A DNA stretch of 64,000 bases from Allodiplogaster sudhausi (lineage: Eukaryota; Nematoda; Chromadorea; Rhabditida; Diplogasteridae), in assembly GCA_945643635.1 (NCBI GenBank), contig CALZFC010000259.1, forward strand, positions 48,501-112,500. Direction: 5' to 3'. The translations under genes and the position numbers were made by a program. Numbering within the stretch: the first letter of the stretch is position 1; each line of letters opens with the position of its first letter. A model generated the notes under the pieces. It did no database searches. It was not told where the DNA came from and saw only the letters and a list, made by a program, of their open reading frames with translations. This document shows positions 19,568-31,212 of this stretch, one piece after another.

Positions 19568-22359
19568 TTCGCTTTTTCCCTTGTCCTTCGCTTTCTTCGC
19601 TCTGTCCTTCGCTTTCTCCTGCTTCGTTTCGCTTTGTCCTCTTTGCTCTGTCGGTGGTCTCAAGCCCGACGACGACGTTCGAGCCCCAATCGCAGTAAAT
19701 GTATTTGCTGCGCTTTTGGATTTCAATTCTGGAAAGTACATTCAAAAAATATATTCCAACGCGGAGAGAGTATGTTTTTATGTTTTCGAAATTGAAATCT
19801 TACAATGTACGGAAGACTACGGAAGGTATGGAATTTTCGTGGCATGGCCTCTACCAGCTCTGAAGAACAACGTCAAAATGCACCCTAAAATCGTTTGAAG
19901 TAGGCAGCTGTGTGATCAGGTGGCGTATTGGTATGCTTACAACGAGGATGTGCGGATTGGCCGGTTTTCGGTTTTGCTTTTGAACAAATTTCTTCAATTT
20001 CTTTTGCAAAATTTGTTTTGCCATACTTTTCACTTGTAACATTAAAACGTACTTGATAAGACAAAAATATACTAAACATGAAGTCTGAAACTGCAATTTA
20101 AAGTTATACTGTTCGAGCAAATGCCTTCATAAATTTCACTGACACGAAGATACATTGACGCCAGAGGTGTAAAGTGGCCGGCCGGCCCAACTTTCCAGGG
20201 CCCGGGGCCGGGCCGGGCCGGGCCCATAAAAAGAATGCCGTCCAGTCAGGACGGTTAGTGGCATTTTAAAGTGGAAAACTTCCTTCATTTGTTCATTTTT
20301 CCCCCTAAAACTCTTTCTTCTATACATTGAAAAGAATGTTCATAGTACGAGCATGAAAAATTCTGAATTTCAAAACAATTTGTAATTCGTCGGACTTTTT
20401 TCTGAATTTTTTTTTTTAATCGGGCTCAAACGGGCCGGGCCTAAAATTCTAGGGCCCGGAAATGGATCGGGCCGGGCTGGCCGAGTCCTTGGGCCCGACG
20501 GGCCGGGCCGGCCCAAAATTTTTGGGCTCGTTAGCACCTCTGATTGACGCACTACGAATTGTGGTGTTCCTGCACCTCCAAATTCACAAGATTTTCCTTT
20601 TTGATGAATATGCATTATCTTGACATTTTAATGCTCAATTATTATGAAAACCGAGTGACTGAATCCAAATATGCAAACCAAATCGACGTGCGGTTATCGA
20701 GAAACGCACAAATTCGATCGGACATTTTGGAACTTTCCGAAATTTCCGAAAGTACCTGCACCCCTGGTTGTTGAGCGGTACTGTATTTTGGAAGTATCGT
20801 GGTCTCACTTGACGCGATTTTAGAGGCGCCAGCACTACACTGCATCGATGAACCGCCGTGAGGAAGGCAATGTTGAAGTGGAGTTGATTCTGCCAGTAAC
20901 TGGCAGCGAAGAGAGGCATGAAAACGTGTGAGGGACTTGAGAGAAGGGGAAAGAAGACGTCACAGAGCGGAGAGTTCAGAAGAGCCACCGGCAAAATGTT
21001 GAGCAGACACAGAGGAAAGTTCTGAGACAGATATTTGTTCATATTATGCAAAAAGGTTTCTTAATATCTGTTGTGGAGTTATGTGTACATAAATAGAATA
21101 CGTGACTTTGGGATTCAAGGGGAATTACATACATAGGAATAATTACACCTACATCATCCTTCCCAGAGCATATCCCAATAGTCCATAGAAGGTGAAATTC
21201 GTTGAGAATTGCTTCCTGGACTAACGCTCCGGGGGAGGAGAGGTATGCATATTGAGAATTGCATATTATTATTGGATCGTGTATTGAATTATGTATGTAC
21301 ATATTTTGTGATTTGGAATTCATAATCGTTTTGTCGTATATTGAATGTCGTGTTATTGTGATATTTGAATCACATTTTTCATTTTAAATTTTGTGACAGC
21401 ATTGGTATATACATATGTGTTTGAGCTTTTTTGTGTCAAAAGGGAGACATAGGCTGGGTGCCGAACTTCCTCCTTGAAGAAGGTCTATACGAGAGGTAGG
21501 ATAATCCGAACTCCTACGTTGTGTAATTGATTGGCTATAATTGTGTGGTAAAGTTGAGTGAGTGGTTACTACCCACTAGGGGAGGTGTTGCGGAGTTATG
21601 TGTACATAAGTAGAATACGTGACTTTGGGATTCAAGGGGAATTAGGAATAATTACACCTGCATCATGCTTCCCAGAGTACATCTCAATAGTCCGTAAAGG
21701 ACTACATCTTCCATGCCTATATTAACCCTCCTACCCGTGAATAAACTGTCATACATGTTCTTCTCTGGTGTTCCGCATCGTACATACACTTCATCTCAAG
21801 ACTCTCGGATCTCGTTCCCTTTGTTCTACCCTACCCCCCCCCCCCATTCAGGTGTTCGGAAAAGGAGTGAGGATAAGGAAGAAGGATTAGGAAAGGAGTA
21901 CGACCAGCGAGAGAGTAAGGCGAGAGAGATAAGAGTCTAGGAGGACTCATGAGAGATACAGCAAGAGGTTGCTGGCGAGAGCATCTCGCCGTACGATATC
22001 TGGCACTGGTGTGAGAGGCCAGTTTGGTGAGAGCCAGAAAACCTTGTAATCTATCCTTTTCTGGATAGATTACAAAAGATTACAACTATATCCCAACTCT
22101 TACTGTTAATGTATTAATCTCTAAACTCCTATTAATTCTAACATACACAGATTGCTCCACAGGCGAAAATCTTAAAGAAGAATGAGTTGTAGGGAGGGCG
22201 AGAGCGGCGAGAGTGGAAGATGCAGAGAAGCAGAGAAGAGAGCGAGAGTGACACCAACGCGAACACAAGACGACACAGGTGAACGGCGTAGGCAAGCGAA
22301 CGCTCGCTAGACTCCGGACAGTGGAAAGGTTCTGTCATCTCAAAACATATGTATTTCAT
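16368..22359 (-). CDS. seven-transmembrane chemoreceptor-type GPCR, 8 exons, apparently complete
   Basis: Exons from 5' to 3' on the minus strand: 22359-22147, 21215-21153, 21021-20809, 18140-17997, 17808-17719, 17373-17281, 16891-16746 and 16494-16368 (stop TAG at 16370-16368). Phases join without a stop and give about 362 residues, the usual size of nematode serpentine receptors. Exon 1 holds TM1 (HLCRLVFALVSLSLSSLLL) followed by a basic loop. Exon 3 holds TM2-TM3, ending in a DRY-like position (FLTAVHRCSVVLAP). Exon 4 is TM4, exon 5 TM5 (SLTSLLFGGGAGLLTLMTV) and exon 6 TM6 (ERNLIVAGVFQTAVAFLMA). Exon 7 is TM7 with an NPxxD motif (NPCLDLLAFCTPWLLLL). Exon 8 is a hydrophilic cytoplasmic tail rich in Ser, Thr and Lys. 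The likely role is a plasma-membrane receptor signalling through G proteins; the ligand and exact family (Srg/Srv/Srx-like) are not resolved. The exon 4 donor has a second in-frame option at 17967. Intron 3 is nearly all transposon. The start could also be the second Met, seven codons in. Confidence 0.8.
18173..18600. mobile_element. pogo-like MITE, copy 1
   Basis: 428 bp with ends CCGTATTTTCTCTATTAGTA and the inverse, flanked by TA on both sides. The interior has runs of G and GAGGGGTTCTATT repeats. On the minus strand it carries a remnant reading ILEAWDAL, resembling the C-terminal part of pogo/Tigger transposases. It lies 32 nt from the 3' splice site of receptor intron 3. Confidence 0.75.
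19382..19457 (-). repeat. tRNA-like sequence in the loop of the second foldback element
   Basis: The ends CGATTGG and CCAATCG pair perfectly as a 7-bp acceptor stem. The A box is TGGCGAAGTGG, the B box GGTTCGAGCCC, and a GATTG/CAATC stem brackets an oversized loop. The variable region and most of the T stem are missing. It shares TTTGTCT-(2 nt)-CAATCA with the 9992-10068 sequence. Confidence 0.55.
20162..20542. mobile_element. hAT-type MITE with 8-bp target duplication
   Basis: A 381-bp insert in the right arm of the foldback element. Ends are CAGAGGTG and CACCTCTG. Target duplication ATTGACGC is perfect at 20154-20161 and 20543-20550. The left arm keeps the empty site once (GCGTCAAT at 18918-18925), which proves insertion. 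The interior is rich in GGGCCGGGCC-like sequence and has no open transposase frame. Confidence 0.9.
21067..21190. repeat. direct repeat of 21595-21705, including part of a receptor exon
   Basis: About 110 bp is repeated 530 bp apart. This copy contains the end of receptor exon 2. The other copy has a diverged version of the same exon end, a relic of a partial duplication. Confidence 0.65.
22044..22075. other. perfect 13-bp hairpin
   Basis: TTGTAATCTATCC, loop TTTTCT, then the exact inverse. It lies about 70 bp downstream of receptor exon 1, in intron 1. Purpose unknown; could be a solo end of a foldback element. Confidence 0.5.
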
Positions 22360-23009
22360 GAGTATAAACTGGAAAAAACAACTTGAAAATATAAAGAGCG
22401 AAGAGCGTTTTTTTTAACATTCAGGCAAGAAATATTATGTCCTACATCCTGCTAAACAACAAGAAATATTACGCCATGGATAACCGCAGGCAATATAATC
22501 TGTTCATTCTGTTCTCAAGAAAGCGCTAAGAATCTGAAAACATTGAAGCAACCTCAAGAAATAGTTTGAAATGATAAAAAGTTGTCAATGTGAATGCATA
22601 TTCAATGCCCCTTTTTTCAAAACAAGGAAGTGTCTCTGACGTTGAGAAATCGTTTCGATGTTCATACGAATTATTGTTTATACAAAGTCTTTTTTTTCGC
22701 TTTTTACATCTTGACAAAACCGTCTTCGCCAGACATTCGGCCGTTCAACGGATCTTTGCGTGTTTTGTGTCTTTTTTTAGCCTTGAGAAAATCAAAACTT
22801 AGGAATGTCTCTGATACTGACAATGAGGAATCATTTCCGTTTCCCACGATTTATTGTTTATATAAAGTTTCTTTTGTGTCTTGACAAAGCCGGTTTCGCA
22901 AGAAGCTAGCAAGACATCGCCAGAGCATCGCAACAATGAGTATTTTAATGTACAAGATGTTTTCTTACGTCTGGAGAGTATTGCTATCCATCTAAACAAG
23001 TGTCAAGCA

Positions 23010-23115
23010 GAGATGTCAAGGGGAATGACATTTTTGGGCCTACCCGGTCCTTCGGGCCCAAACTCTGCTGAGCCCGGCCCGTGCCCGGGTCTTAGAATTT
23101 TGGGATTTTCAAGGT
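23010..23115. mobile_element. possible fragment of the same hAT-type MITE family
   Basis: Starts CAGAGATGTCAAGG and continues into GGGCCC-rich sequence with TCTTAGAATTTTGGG, resembling the interior of the 20162-20542 element. The second end was not identified. Confidence 0.35.
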
Positions 23116-23280
23116 GAACTTTTTTCTTCAAATGATTAAAGGGTTTTTTTAATGAAATTTGTTTACAGTCGCTTTACAAAGTTCTTCTCCATAGTTGGCG
23201 TCAGTGCGAGCAACTGATTAATTAATTGCAGGTTTCTTTTCGGCTTTTTGCGTGTTATAAATATTGTTTTAATGAAATGT

Positions 23281-23657
23281 TGGCTCTATTCTAGTGTAGG
23301 CGTCAAATCGAATTATAGGCGTCCCATGGAAAATAAAGGCGTCCCGCCGAATTATGGGCGTCCCATGAAAAAAAATAGGCGTCCAATGAAATTATAGGCG
23401 TCCGACCGGTTTATAGGCGTCCCATAGAATTTGAGGCGTCCCATAGAATTTGAGGCGTCCCATAGAATTTATTCTTTCGGAAGCCTATAAATTTATAGGA
23501 CGCCTTTAAATATTTGGGACGCCTATTTTTCCGATGGGACGCCTTTAAATGCTTCGGACGCCTATAAAAATTAGGGACGCCTAGATTTTCTATGGGACGT
23601 CTTTATTTTCCATGGGACGCCTATAATTCGTTATGACGCCTACACTAGAATAGAGCC
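23281..23657. mobile_element. palindromic MITE built of GGCGTCCCATA units
   Basis: Terminal inverted repeats begin GGCTCTATTCTAGTGTAGGC. The flanking direct repeat GAAATGT (23274-23280 and 23658-23664) fits a 7-8 bp target duplication. The interior is about 10 degenerate 17-20 bp units with GGCGTCC, followed by a similar number in inverse orientation (GGACGCC), so the whole element is one palindrome made of tandem units. Confidence 0.8.
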
Positions 23658-23760
23658 GAAATGTCTGCATGTGCAGCCTCGAAAATGTATTGGAATGAAA
23701 TTTTTGGAATAGTTCACAAAGATTAAGGTGAGTAATAATTTATTTATTATTACCGGTCAT

Positions 23761-23907
23761 ATGGATATCACACAGGAGATATGTCAGCTACATTTATTAA
23801 ATGACCATGTCAAGTATTGCATGTTGATGGTGGTTAAAGGAGATCATAAGGGAAAAACTCCTACAACGATTCGGGGCCCGATAGCAAACTGCGCCGATAC
23901 TCTGATT
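23761..23907 (+). CDS. unidentified exon candidate
   Basis: 49 open codons from ATG (MDITQEICQLHLLNDHVKYC..., ending NCADTLI) followed by a GTGAGA donor in phase 0. Codon composition looks protein-like and differs from its repeat-rich surroundings. No partner exons were recognised and the family is unknown. Confidence 0.3.
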
Positions 23908-24124
23908 GTGAGAAAACTATACAATATTATTCATATTCTTTCTTGTTTCCCTTTCTTGAAGCGAATAATGCTCTGTATAAGATTATGGTGGAAAATCTGC
24001 ACATGGAGAGAGAATGTATTATTACCTATATACATATTTTTATATTCGCTAAATATCACATCTTACGAAATTTACGTATTATTCGTATATACAGAAGTGC
24101 GCTTCTTTTTCCTAGGCGATTATT

Positions 24125-24182
24125 ACTGTCTCGTGAGACTGTCTGCCTTTATCCATTTGACAGCCATTCGATCCACTGCTGT
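24125..24182 (+). pseudogene. solitary PTPA exon n+1 fragment
   Basis: Plus strand; nearly consensus up to GCCATTCGATCCAC, then the ATTTATG-TGGTAAGCAC tail also seen at 13.5 kb. Confidence 0.5.
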
Positions 24183-24303
24183 ATTCATTTGTGAGTGTAC
24201 ACATTTATGTGGTAAGCACCTAGCACAATGAAGAGCTACGATAAAGCTATGCATTATTGTTTATATAGCAATTAGCTTCTCATTTTCTTTCTTTCCCACT
24301 CTC

Positions 24304-24343
<40 letters not shown>

Positions 24344-24502
24344 CCTTGTTTTACAGCAATACTTCTTCTGGGCGTGGCCTCCGCAGCGGCTAACGCTGGC
24401 GCCCAGGCATAACAATATGCAAATGATTTTCGGGCAATTGAGATGTTCAATTCATCTCGAATTAATCTTTTTTTTATTGGTCGCACACGAATGCAGGTCG
24501 TA

Positions 24503-24565
24503 TCAAAGTCGAGTGAGACTGCCTGCCTTTAGCCAGTGCGACAGCCATGCGATCCACCGGTGCAA
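24503..24565 (+). pseudogene. solitary PTPA exon n+1 fragment
   Basis: Plus strand with a small insertion. The downstream 250 bp parallels the flank of the 10.9 kb copy, including the CTTACAATTAGCTGCTCT block. Confidence 0.5.
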
Positions 24566-24769
24566 GTACATTCATGAGTCAGTGTATTCATTTATGTGTA
24601 TGTACAACCAGAACCATTGCTGCTTTTCCGCATACTGCGGCGATCCACTGACAATGAGAAAGCGTATTATTATTATATATACTTTATTTATTTGTCTGTT
24701 TCACAATGATATTTTTCCCGCACAATCGCCGCTTCCTTACAATTAGCTGCTCTAGTGTGATATTGAGCC

Positions 24770-25110
24770 CGAAAGTCACTTGTTACTGTGTTTTTTTTCT
24801 ATGCTTCTTATCTGCTTTTCCCGTCATTCCTCTCTCATTTTAGTAGTACCCAGTGGGAGCGCAATTCTCATCTCCTGGCCGTAAGTTAGATCGAGTTGAT
24901 ATACTAGTCATATGAATGTGGCTTCTATGCGAGTCGGATAATGCTAGAGGTCAAGAACTTTTTTCCTTGGATGGAGAATTTATGTATGTACAAGAAACCA
25001 AGCCTTCATACGTATGCCTATTGTACAAGATCTGATATTGAGCGAGTATAAAAATATATAATACCTATACACATTTATGCAAATAACCATCAGAAAGAGC
25101 AGCTAATTCT
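24770..25110. repeat. diverged duplicate of 3520-3860
   Basis: Both segments contain GAAAG-CACTTGTTA, then TTTTTTTCTATGCTT, ATCGAGTTGATAT, CGAGTCGGA-AATGCTAGAGG and CATCAGAAAGAGCAGCTA in the same order. At 3.5 kb a PTPA exon follows directly; here it comes about 300 bp later and inverted. Confidence 0.65.
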
Positions 25111-25261
25111 AAAAAGTTGCAGAGCGCGAGAAAATATAAGTTCGAAAAGAAAAAATAAAATATATAAACAATAATGCATATCTTTCTCAGTGGATCGGAT
25201 CAGTTCTCCAACGAAAGTAGCAAAATGGTAGTTCTCGTGCTTACCCATAAAAGAATATATT

Positions 25262-25536
25262 CACCGGTGGATCCACTGGCTGTCAAATGGTGAAAGGCAG
25301 GCAGTCTCACGCCACGGTGCTTGGCGACGGTAGTCCCATTCCTAGAATGAAAATTATTATTCAAAAAATAATAAAAATAATAAAAAAATAAAGAAAAACT
25401 TCTAAACAATTTATAAACGAACAACCGACCTCTCCTTCGTACATCTTGACCATGCCCTGGTACACCTTTTCCCAACTCTGCACGGCGCGAATGTTCCGGA
25501 GCTGATTCGAGTGCTCGGCGAAGGGCCCCTCTTGGT
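25262..25536 (-). pseudogene. PTPA exon pair fragment with one frameshift
   Basis: Exon n is 25536-25430 (107 nt instead of 108). One base is missing near the TKTGPF block, after which EHSNQL, then AVQSWEKV and KMYEGE remain readable. Exon n+1 is at 25325-25262, reading RLPAFHHLTASGSTGE. This is the rightmost copy of the array. Confidence 0.65.
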
Positions 25537-25749
25537 CTTGTATGAGACATTAATTATATAATTATTTATAATTAATTAATTAATATATATAATGATTTTT
25601 TCAATAGTTTTTTTTAATTTAAGTAATTTAGATCGATTTGAAATGGCAGCCATGAATGGAGTTTTTACAAAGTCGGAAAATCTCTGAATTCTATTTTCTC
25701 ATCATAATTTGATATCGATTTCTCAAGTCTGAGAGTCTGTAACTGCCTG

Positions 25750-26129
25750 CTAAAAATGACAAACGAGATCTTCGACGATCTCCTCGATGCGCGCCTTCGC
25801 AAACTCCAAGCACTGCCTGATTCCCTTGAGAGTGGTCACCATCCTACAAGAACACACGCGTCTTTTATCTTTCGTCACACATCAAGTCCCGACTCTCCTC
25901 TCATCGCTCGAGAAGACAAAAGTTATGACTTCCCAAAAAGAAGCCATCAAATCAAACCATGTTTATCGTTGTTCACTGTCATTCTGACGGGTAAACGGCG
26001 AATTATGGTTACTCGTCACTGTTTGAAGAAAAGACAAAAGTGGGGCTCTTCAAATAGTTAACCGTAATTGTACCTCCTCTGATCTTCTGCTGCCCTGGCG
26101 GGGAAGGAGATGCTTCTGAGTGAGTAGTC
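25750..26129 (-). CDS. two-exon candidate, KH-like helix at the C terminus
   Basis: Exon 26129-26074 (acceptor CCACAG, donor GTACAA) joins in phase to 25843-25750, which reads VTTLKGIRQCLEFAKARIEE, then IVEDL and stops at TAG. The spacing of hydrophobic residues resembles the last strand and helix of a KH RNA-binding domain, but the match is short. It lies between the last PTPA fragment and the kinase pseudogene. The 5' part of such a gene was not found. Confidence 0.3.
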
Positions 26130-27413
26130 CTGTGGTTGCAGAGAGAAACTTTAATACGACATTCAACATTTCCAACACATTTTCATGAAAAATATAACTA
26201 GTTGTCATCTGCGGCATGGTAATTAACAGTGTAAAATTAGAATTGATATATGTATGTACATATCTAGATACATATGCAGATCCATTTTTTTCATCATCAT
26301 TGCAGTAGTTCATGCATTTATGAAGCTGAAAAAAGTTCATAAAGCATGCAGCAGATCATTTATTGCGCAGCAAAATTAAGTGTCAGTAAAGAGGCAAGAC
26401 CGGTTATTGCGGAATAAAGCCAAGAAAGTGTCCATGGCCATCAAATAACTCGTAGATGTTAATCTTCAAGAAATAAATGAAGTGTGCTGAAATCTCAAGG
26501 TTTTGCGCAACCATCAAGCTTTGTAGTAGAAGTCATCCTTAAACTGTATGTTGATGTGGTTAAGTACAAGTATTACATGTAACGTTCTAGCGGGCAATAA
26601 ATATGTTTCTACAGTAAGCTTGAGGTTAGAGCGAGGCAGAAGCAGACGGTGAGTGATGAGATGCACTTTGAGATCTTGCCAGAGTTGCCTCCTCTCCTCC
26701 ACCACGACTCGTCGTGCACATCATTTGATCACTTGTTAAAGAAGAGTTATTGCCACTCACCTAATTCGTTTAGAATGCATGCAATGTTGTTAAAATGAAG
26801 CAGATTAAGATTTGCAGACGAATAATGGAGTTGAGAAGGCATCTCACCTATTCTCATACGGTCCCCGAAGCTGCTCAAAGTGTTCCGCTTCCACATCCAG
26901 TGCCCTTCTCAAGTCGCTAGCTGCTCAATTGCAACCGCGTCTAAGTAAACTCGTCTCAAACAATTCAAATGCAAATGATTCAACACAAAGGAATGCACTT
27001 TGCATATGCAAGCACAGTTTTCTATTTCATTGAAAAAAGAAAGATGATGTAGAACCTGGGAGCAGAAGGCTCGAAGGCGGGGTCATGGTACATATGTGGA
27101 GAAGAAAGGAAGCGCCAGTACTTCTTCGCACGAACTGCGATTCCATGGAGAAACCGCCAGCATCTTGAAGTAGGACGATTATACCAAAAATTAATTTTGA
27201 AAAAAAAATTTTAATTAACGAAGCATCAAATTAAAGTAGGAAGGAAATAAAAGCGGCAGCAAGAAAGAGAGCCGCGCATTCTTTCGAAAACTTGGAGATG
27301 CCTTTTATTCGCCTCGGGGATGTACAGGGACCACGGAACGGCCGTCTTCGGGCCACAAGAGAAGATCCAGTCACGGACAATGTCAGATGAGAAGCTGAAA
27401 GAAGTGAAGAATG

Positions 27414-28680
<1,267 letters not shown>

Positions 28681-29459
28681 TCTTTCTTATCAAAAATGAT
28701 TAGCACACTTGTAGGAGGCAGTCAGAGTTGACGAGAAGATTGGATGGCTTGAGATCGCGGTGAACGATGCCAACCGAGTGGAGATACTGCAATTCTGATA
28801 GACCGAAGATCAAAGAAAAGAACCATTTTCTCCAGCACGCCTAAATCTGCAACCCCGGTGATTTGAATTGTTGAATTTTGCTCTCGTACTGTGGTAGATC
28901 AATGAAACCAATATTCATCTACTCAAGATCTCTTAGTTCAAAGAAGCTACCCTGAAAAACATTCATGCACATTGAAGGAAAATATGAATGAAAAACCAAT
29001 AGTTCATAGACTTTTGGCGGTACTGTACATACTTAGTTGGTAATGACATCTACACAGACATTTGTGGATAAACAAATGAAACCTTAGTCATATTATGGGA
29101 AATCTGATAAATATACATACCTTGAGTCCACGGAGAATTTATTAGAGGAAGTACTCGTAGTGTTGCTCGTGGAGTTCCTGGGCGCTGTGTATGATTTCAT
29201 GAAGATCAGGCTCCATTAGATTCATCACGATGTATACGTCACGTTGCCCCTGAGGGAATTATAATCACGTCGCATAGCCCCTGAGGGAATTATCCATCAG
29301 AATATCATCACTATTCGTTTCGTCCGTCCACAATACAAAAATGACAAATGAAAAAGTACGCGGGATTGTCAAACTAACATTATGGCCCGCCGCAGTGAAG
29401 ACATCCACCAGCGAGATAATATTCTCGTGTTGTAGATGCTTCAATATCCGCACCTAATA

Positions 29460-29621
29460 CACACAAAAAAATGGTTTGAAACAATGTTGTTTCGGCGTAA
29501 AACTGAAACAATATTGTATGACATATCAAACAATTTTTTCATCGTTTGATATATCAAACAATATTGGTCCAGTTTTATTTAACAATAATTTAACAATAAT
29601 TGTTTCAAACATTTTTTTGTG
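29460..29621. mobile_element. TA-flanked MITE at a splice acceptor
   Basis: 162 bp with inverted ends (CACAAAAAAATG...TTTGAAACAAT) and TA on both sides. The inner part is a second palindrome around ATATCAAACAAT. It occupies the intron before the LKHLQHEN exon of the kinase pseudogene and ends six bases from that acceptor. Confidence 0.7.
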
Positions 29622-29678
29622 TAATTTAGAACAAAATAAGGATTCAGAATCGTCTCATAAATAAATATATGTATATAT

Positions 29679-29709
<31 letters not shown>

Positions 29710-30435
29710 CTTATATATATATATATAATATGTATGTACATAGATATGTCCAATTATGTAATAATGCTGACTTCCCGGAGAGAGCGTCGAGCAAGAGTTT
29801 CAGCCATGAAGGCGCAAGGGATCTCCTTGATCGCGACATCTCGGTGGCTCGTCTAAGACAGGCAATTCTCCAATCGATTCAGAGCCATAATAACGTGTAG
29901 TATAGAAGGACCGTCTGAATTGCCTTGCAGACGACTCCGAAGGCTCCTCTGTCAATCTTCTTCTCCTCTCGATATGGAGTGCCTTCCAAATTAAATGCCT
30001 GCTGTAGATTCGCGGCCCTTTGCAGCATTCTAACGCCTGCGATGGCTGCCGATAACTTAATCGCGATTAAATAAATTAATAAATTAAGACGACTTATGGA
30101 TAATTTCATAAGTACAAATACAAGTTCACACTCATATGTACATTCTTTTTGAAAAGTTATTGCTGTAAAGTCATGAGTAGAGTACTGTAAAAGAGAATAC
30201 ACCACAATTTCAGGTAATTGCAAGGAAGAAGCGGCGCTGGAAGCTAGAAGAGAGAAGAGAACAAGAGCACAAGAGATGACAGAGAGAGAGAGAGACAGAG
30301 ACAAAGAGGGAGAGAGAGTGAGAGGACTGCCGCAAAGAGGGGAAGAGTGCAACAAATATGTTAGAAGATAGTGAAGAGAACATGAAAGGAGAAAAGAAAA
30401 GAGACAGGGGAGCAATTGATCAGGTTCGTTGGGGA

Positions 30436-30478
30436 GGCTCTTGATAGCTCAGCTGATAGACACTATCTGCCAATGTTT
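30436..30478 (+). repeat. tRNA 5'-half-like fragment
   Basis: Contains a near-perfect A box (TAGCTCAGCTGATAGA) but runs straight into a CT array with no B box. Probably a SINE head. Confidence 0.4.
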
Positions 30479-30504
30479 CTTTGCTCTCTCTCTCCCTCTC
30501 TGTG

Positions 30505-30536
<32 letters not shown>

Positions 30537-30973
30537 CTCTGTTCTCTCTCTCTCTTTCTCTGTCTCTCGTTCTTTCTCTCTTTCTCTGTTCTCTCTCCCT
30601 ATGTCTGTGTCATTTTCTTCGTTTTCCTTTTGTTTCTTTAAGCTCTCTCTCTCTCTCTCAATTATGTCAGATAATTTTTCCGCATAAAATGGAATCGCCC
30701 TTTAGAAGGAAAGAGAAGCTCTTTTTCTTATCAGCTCGAGCGAGCATTGTTTGCGCTAAAGAAAAGGAGGAGTGAGAGACGGAGGGAGATTGAAAGGACA
30801 TAAAAAAAGAAGGATGATAACAAAAGTTTCTGACAATGAGCATATTTATTTAATGTATTTTTTGGACTGAGAACTTGAGAAGTGTAGAGGATGGTAGGAG
30901 GGGTGAGCAAGACAAAAGAAAGGAATGGAACCTTATCGATGAAAGACGATGAAGGCTTGAGTCCAAGACAGAT

Positions 30974-31165
30974 TTATTCTTGGTCTTCTTTGCTGCTTTC
31001 GCCTTTAGTTTGGTTGAAAAGTATGACCTTGCTCTCTTCGTCGATCTCCTGTTAAAAATGTAGAGATTGCCGGTAATACACTTTGAAAGCTCGAAATTCT
31101 TTTAAATGAGTGGAGCGAGAGATAGCGAGAGAGAGAGAGAGAGAGAGAGAGAAAGGTAACGGGCC

Positions 31166-31212
<47 letters not shown>

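Larger units (their letters stand above)
18685..20783. mobile_element. long-inverted-repeat (foldback) element of Tc1/mariner type
   Basis: Two arms of about 715 bp in inverted orientation (18685-~19396 and ~19678-20783), counting the right arm without its 389-bp insertion. The ends read CAGTACCGCTCAACAACC and are flanked by TA on both sides (18683-18684 and 20784-20785), as expected for Tc1/mariner targets. The 280-bp loop holds a tRNA-like sequence and a CT array. No transposase frame is seen, so the element is non-autonomous. It sits in intron 3 of the receptor gene, 23 nt inside the 5' splice site, and in that pre-mRNA it would fold into a very long hairpin. Confidence 0.85.

Noticed and set aside
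29139..29144. TAA read as an amino acid (alternative genetic code)
   Set aside because: TAA ends the G-alpha genes in this window, and the kinase has other lesions, so a pseudogene is the simpler reading.
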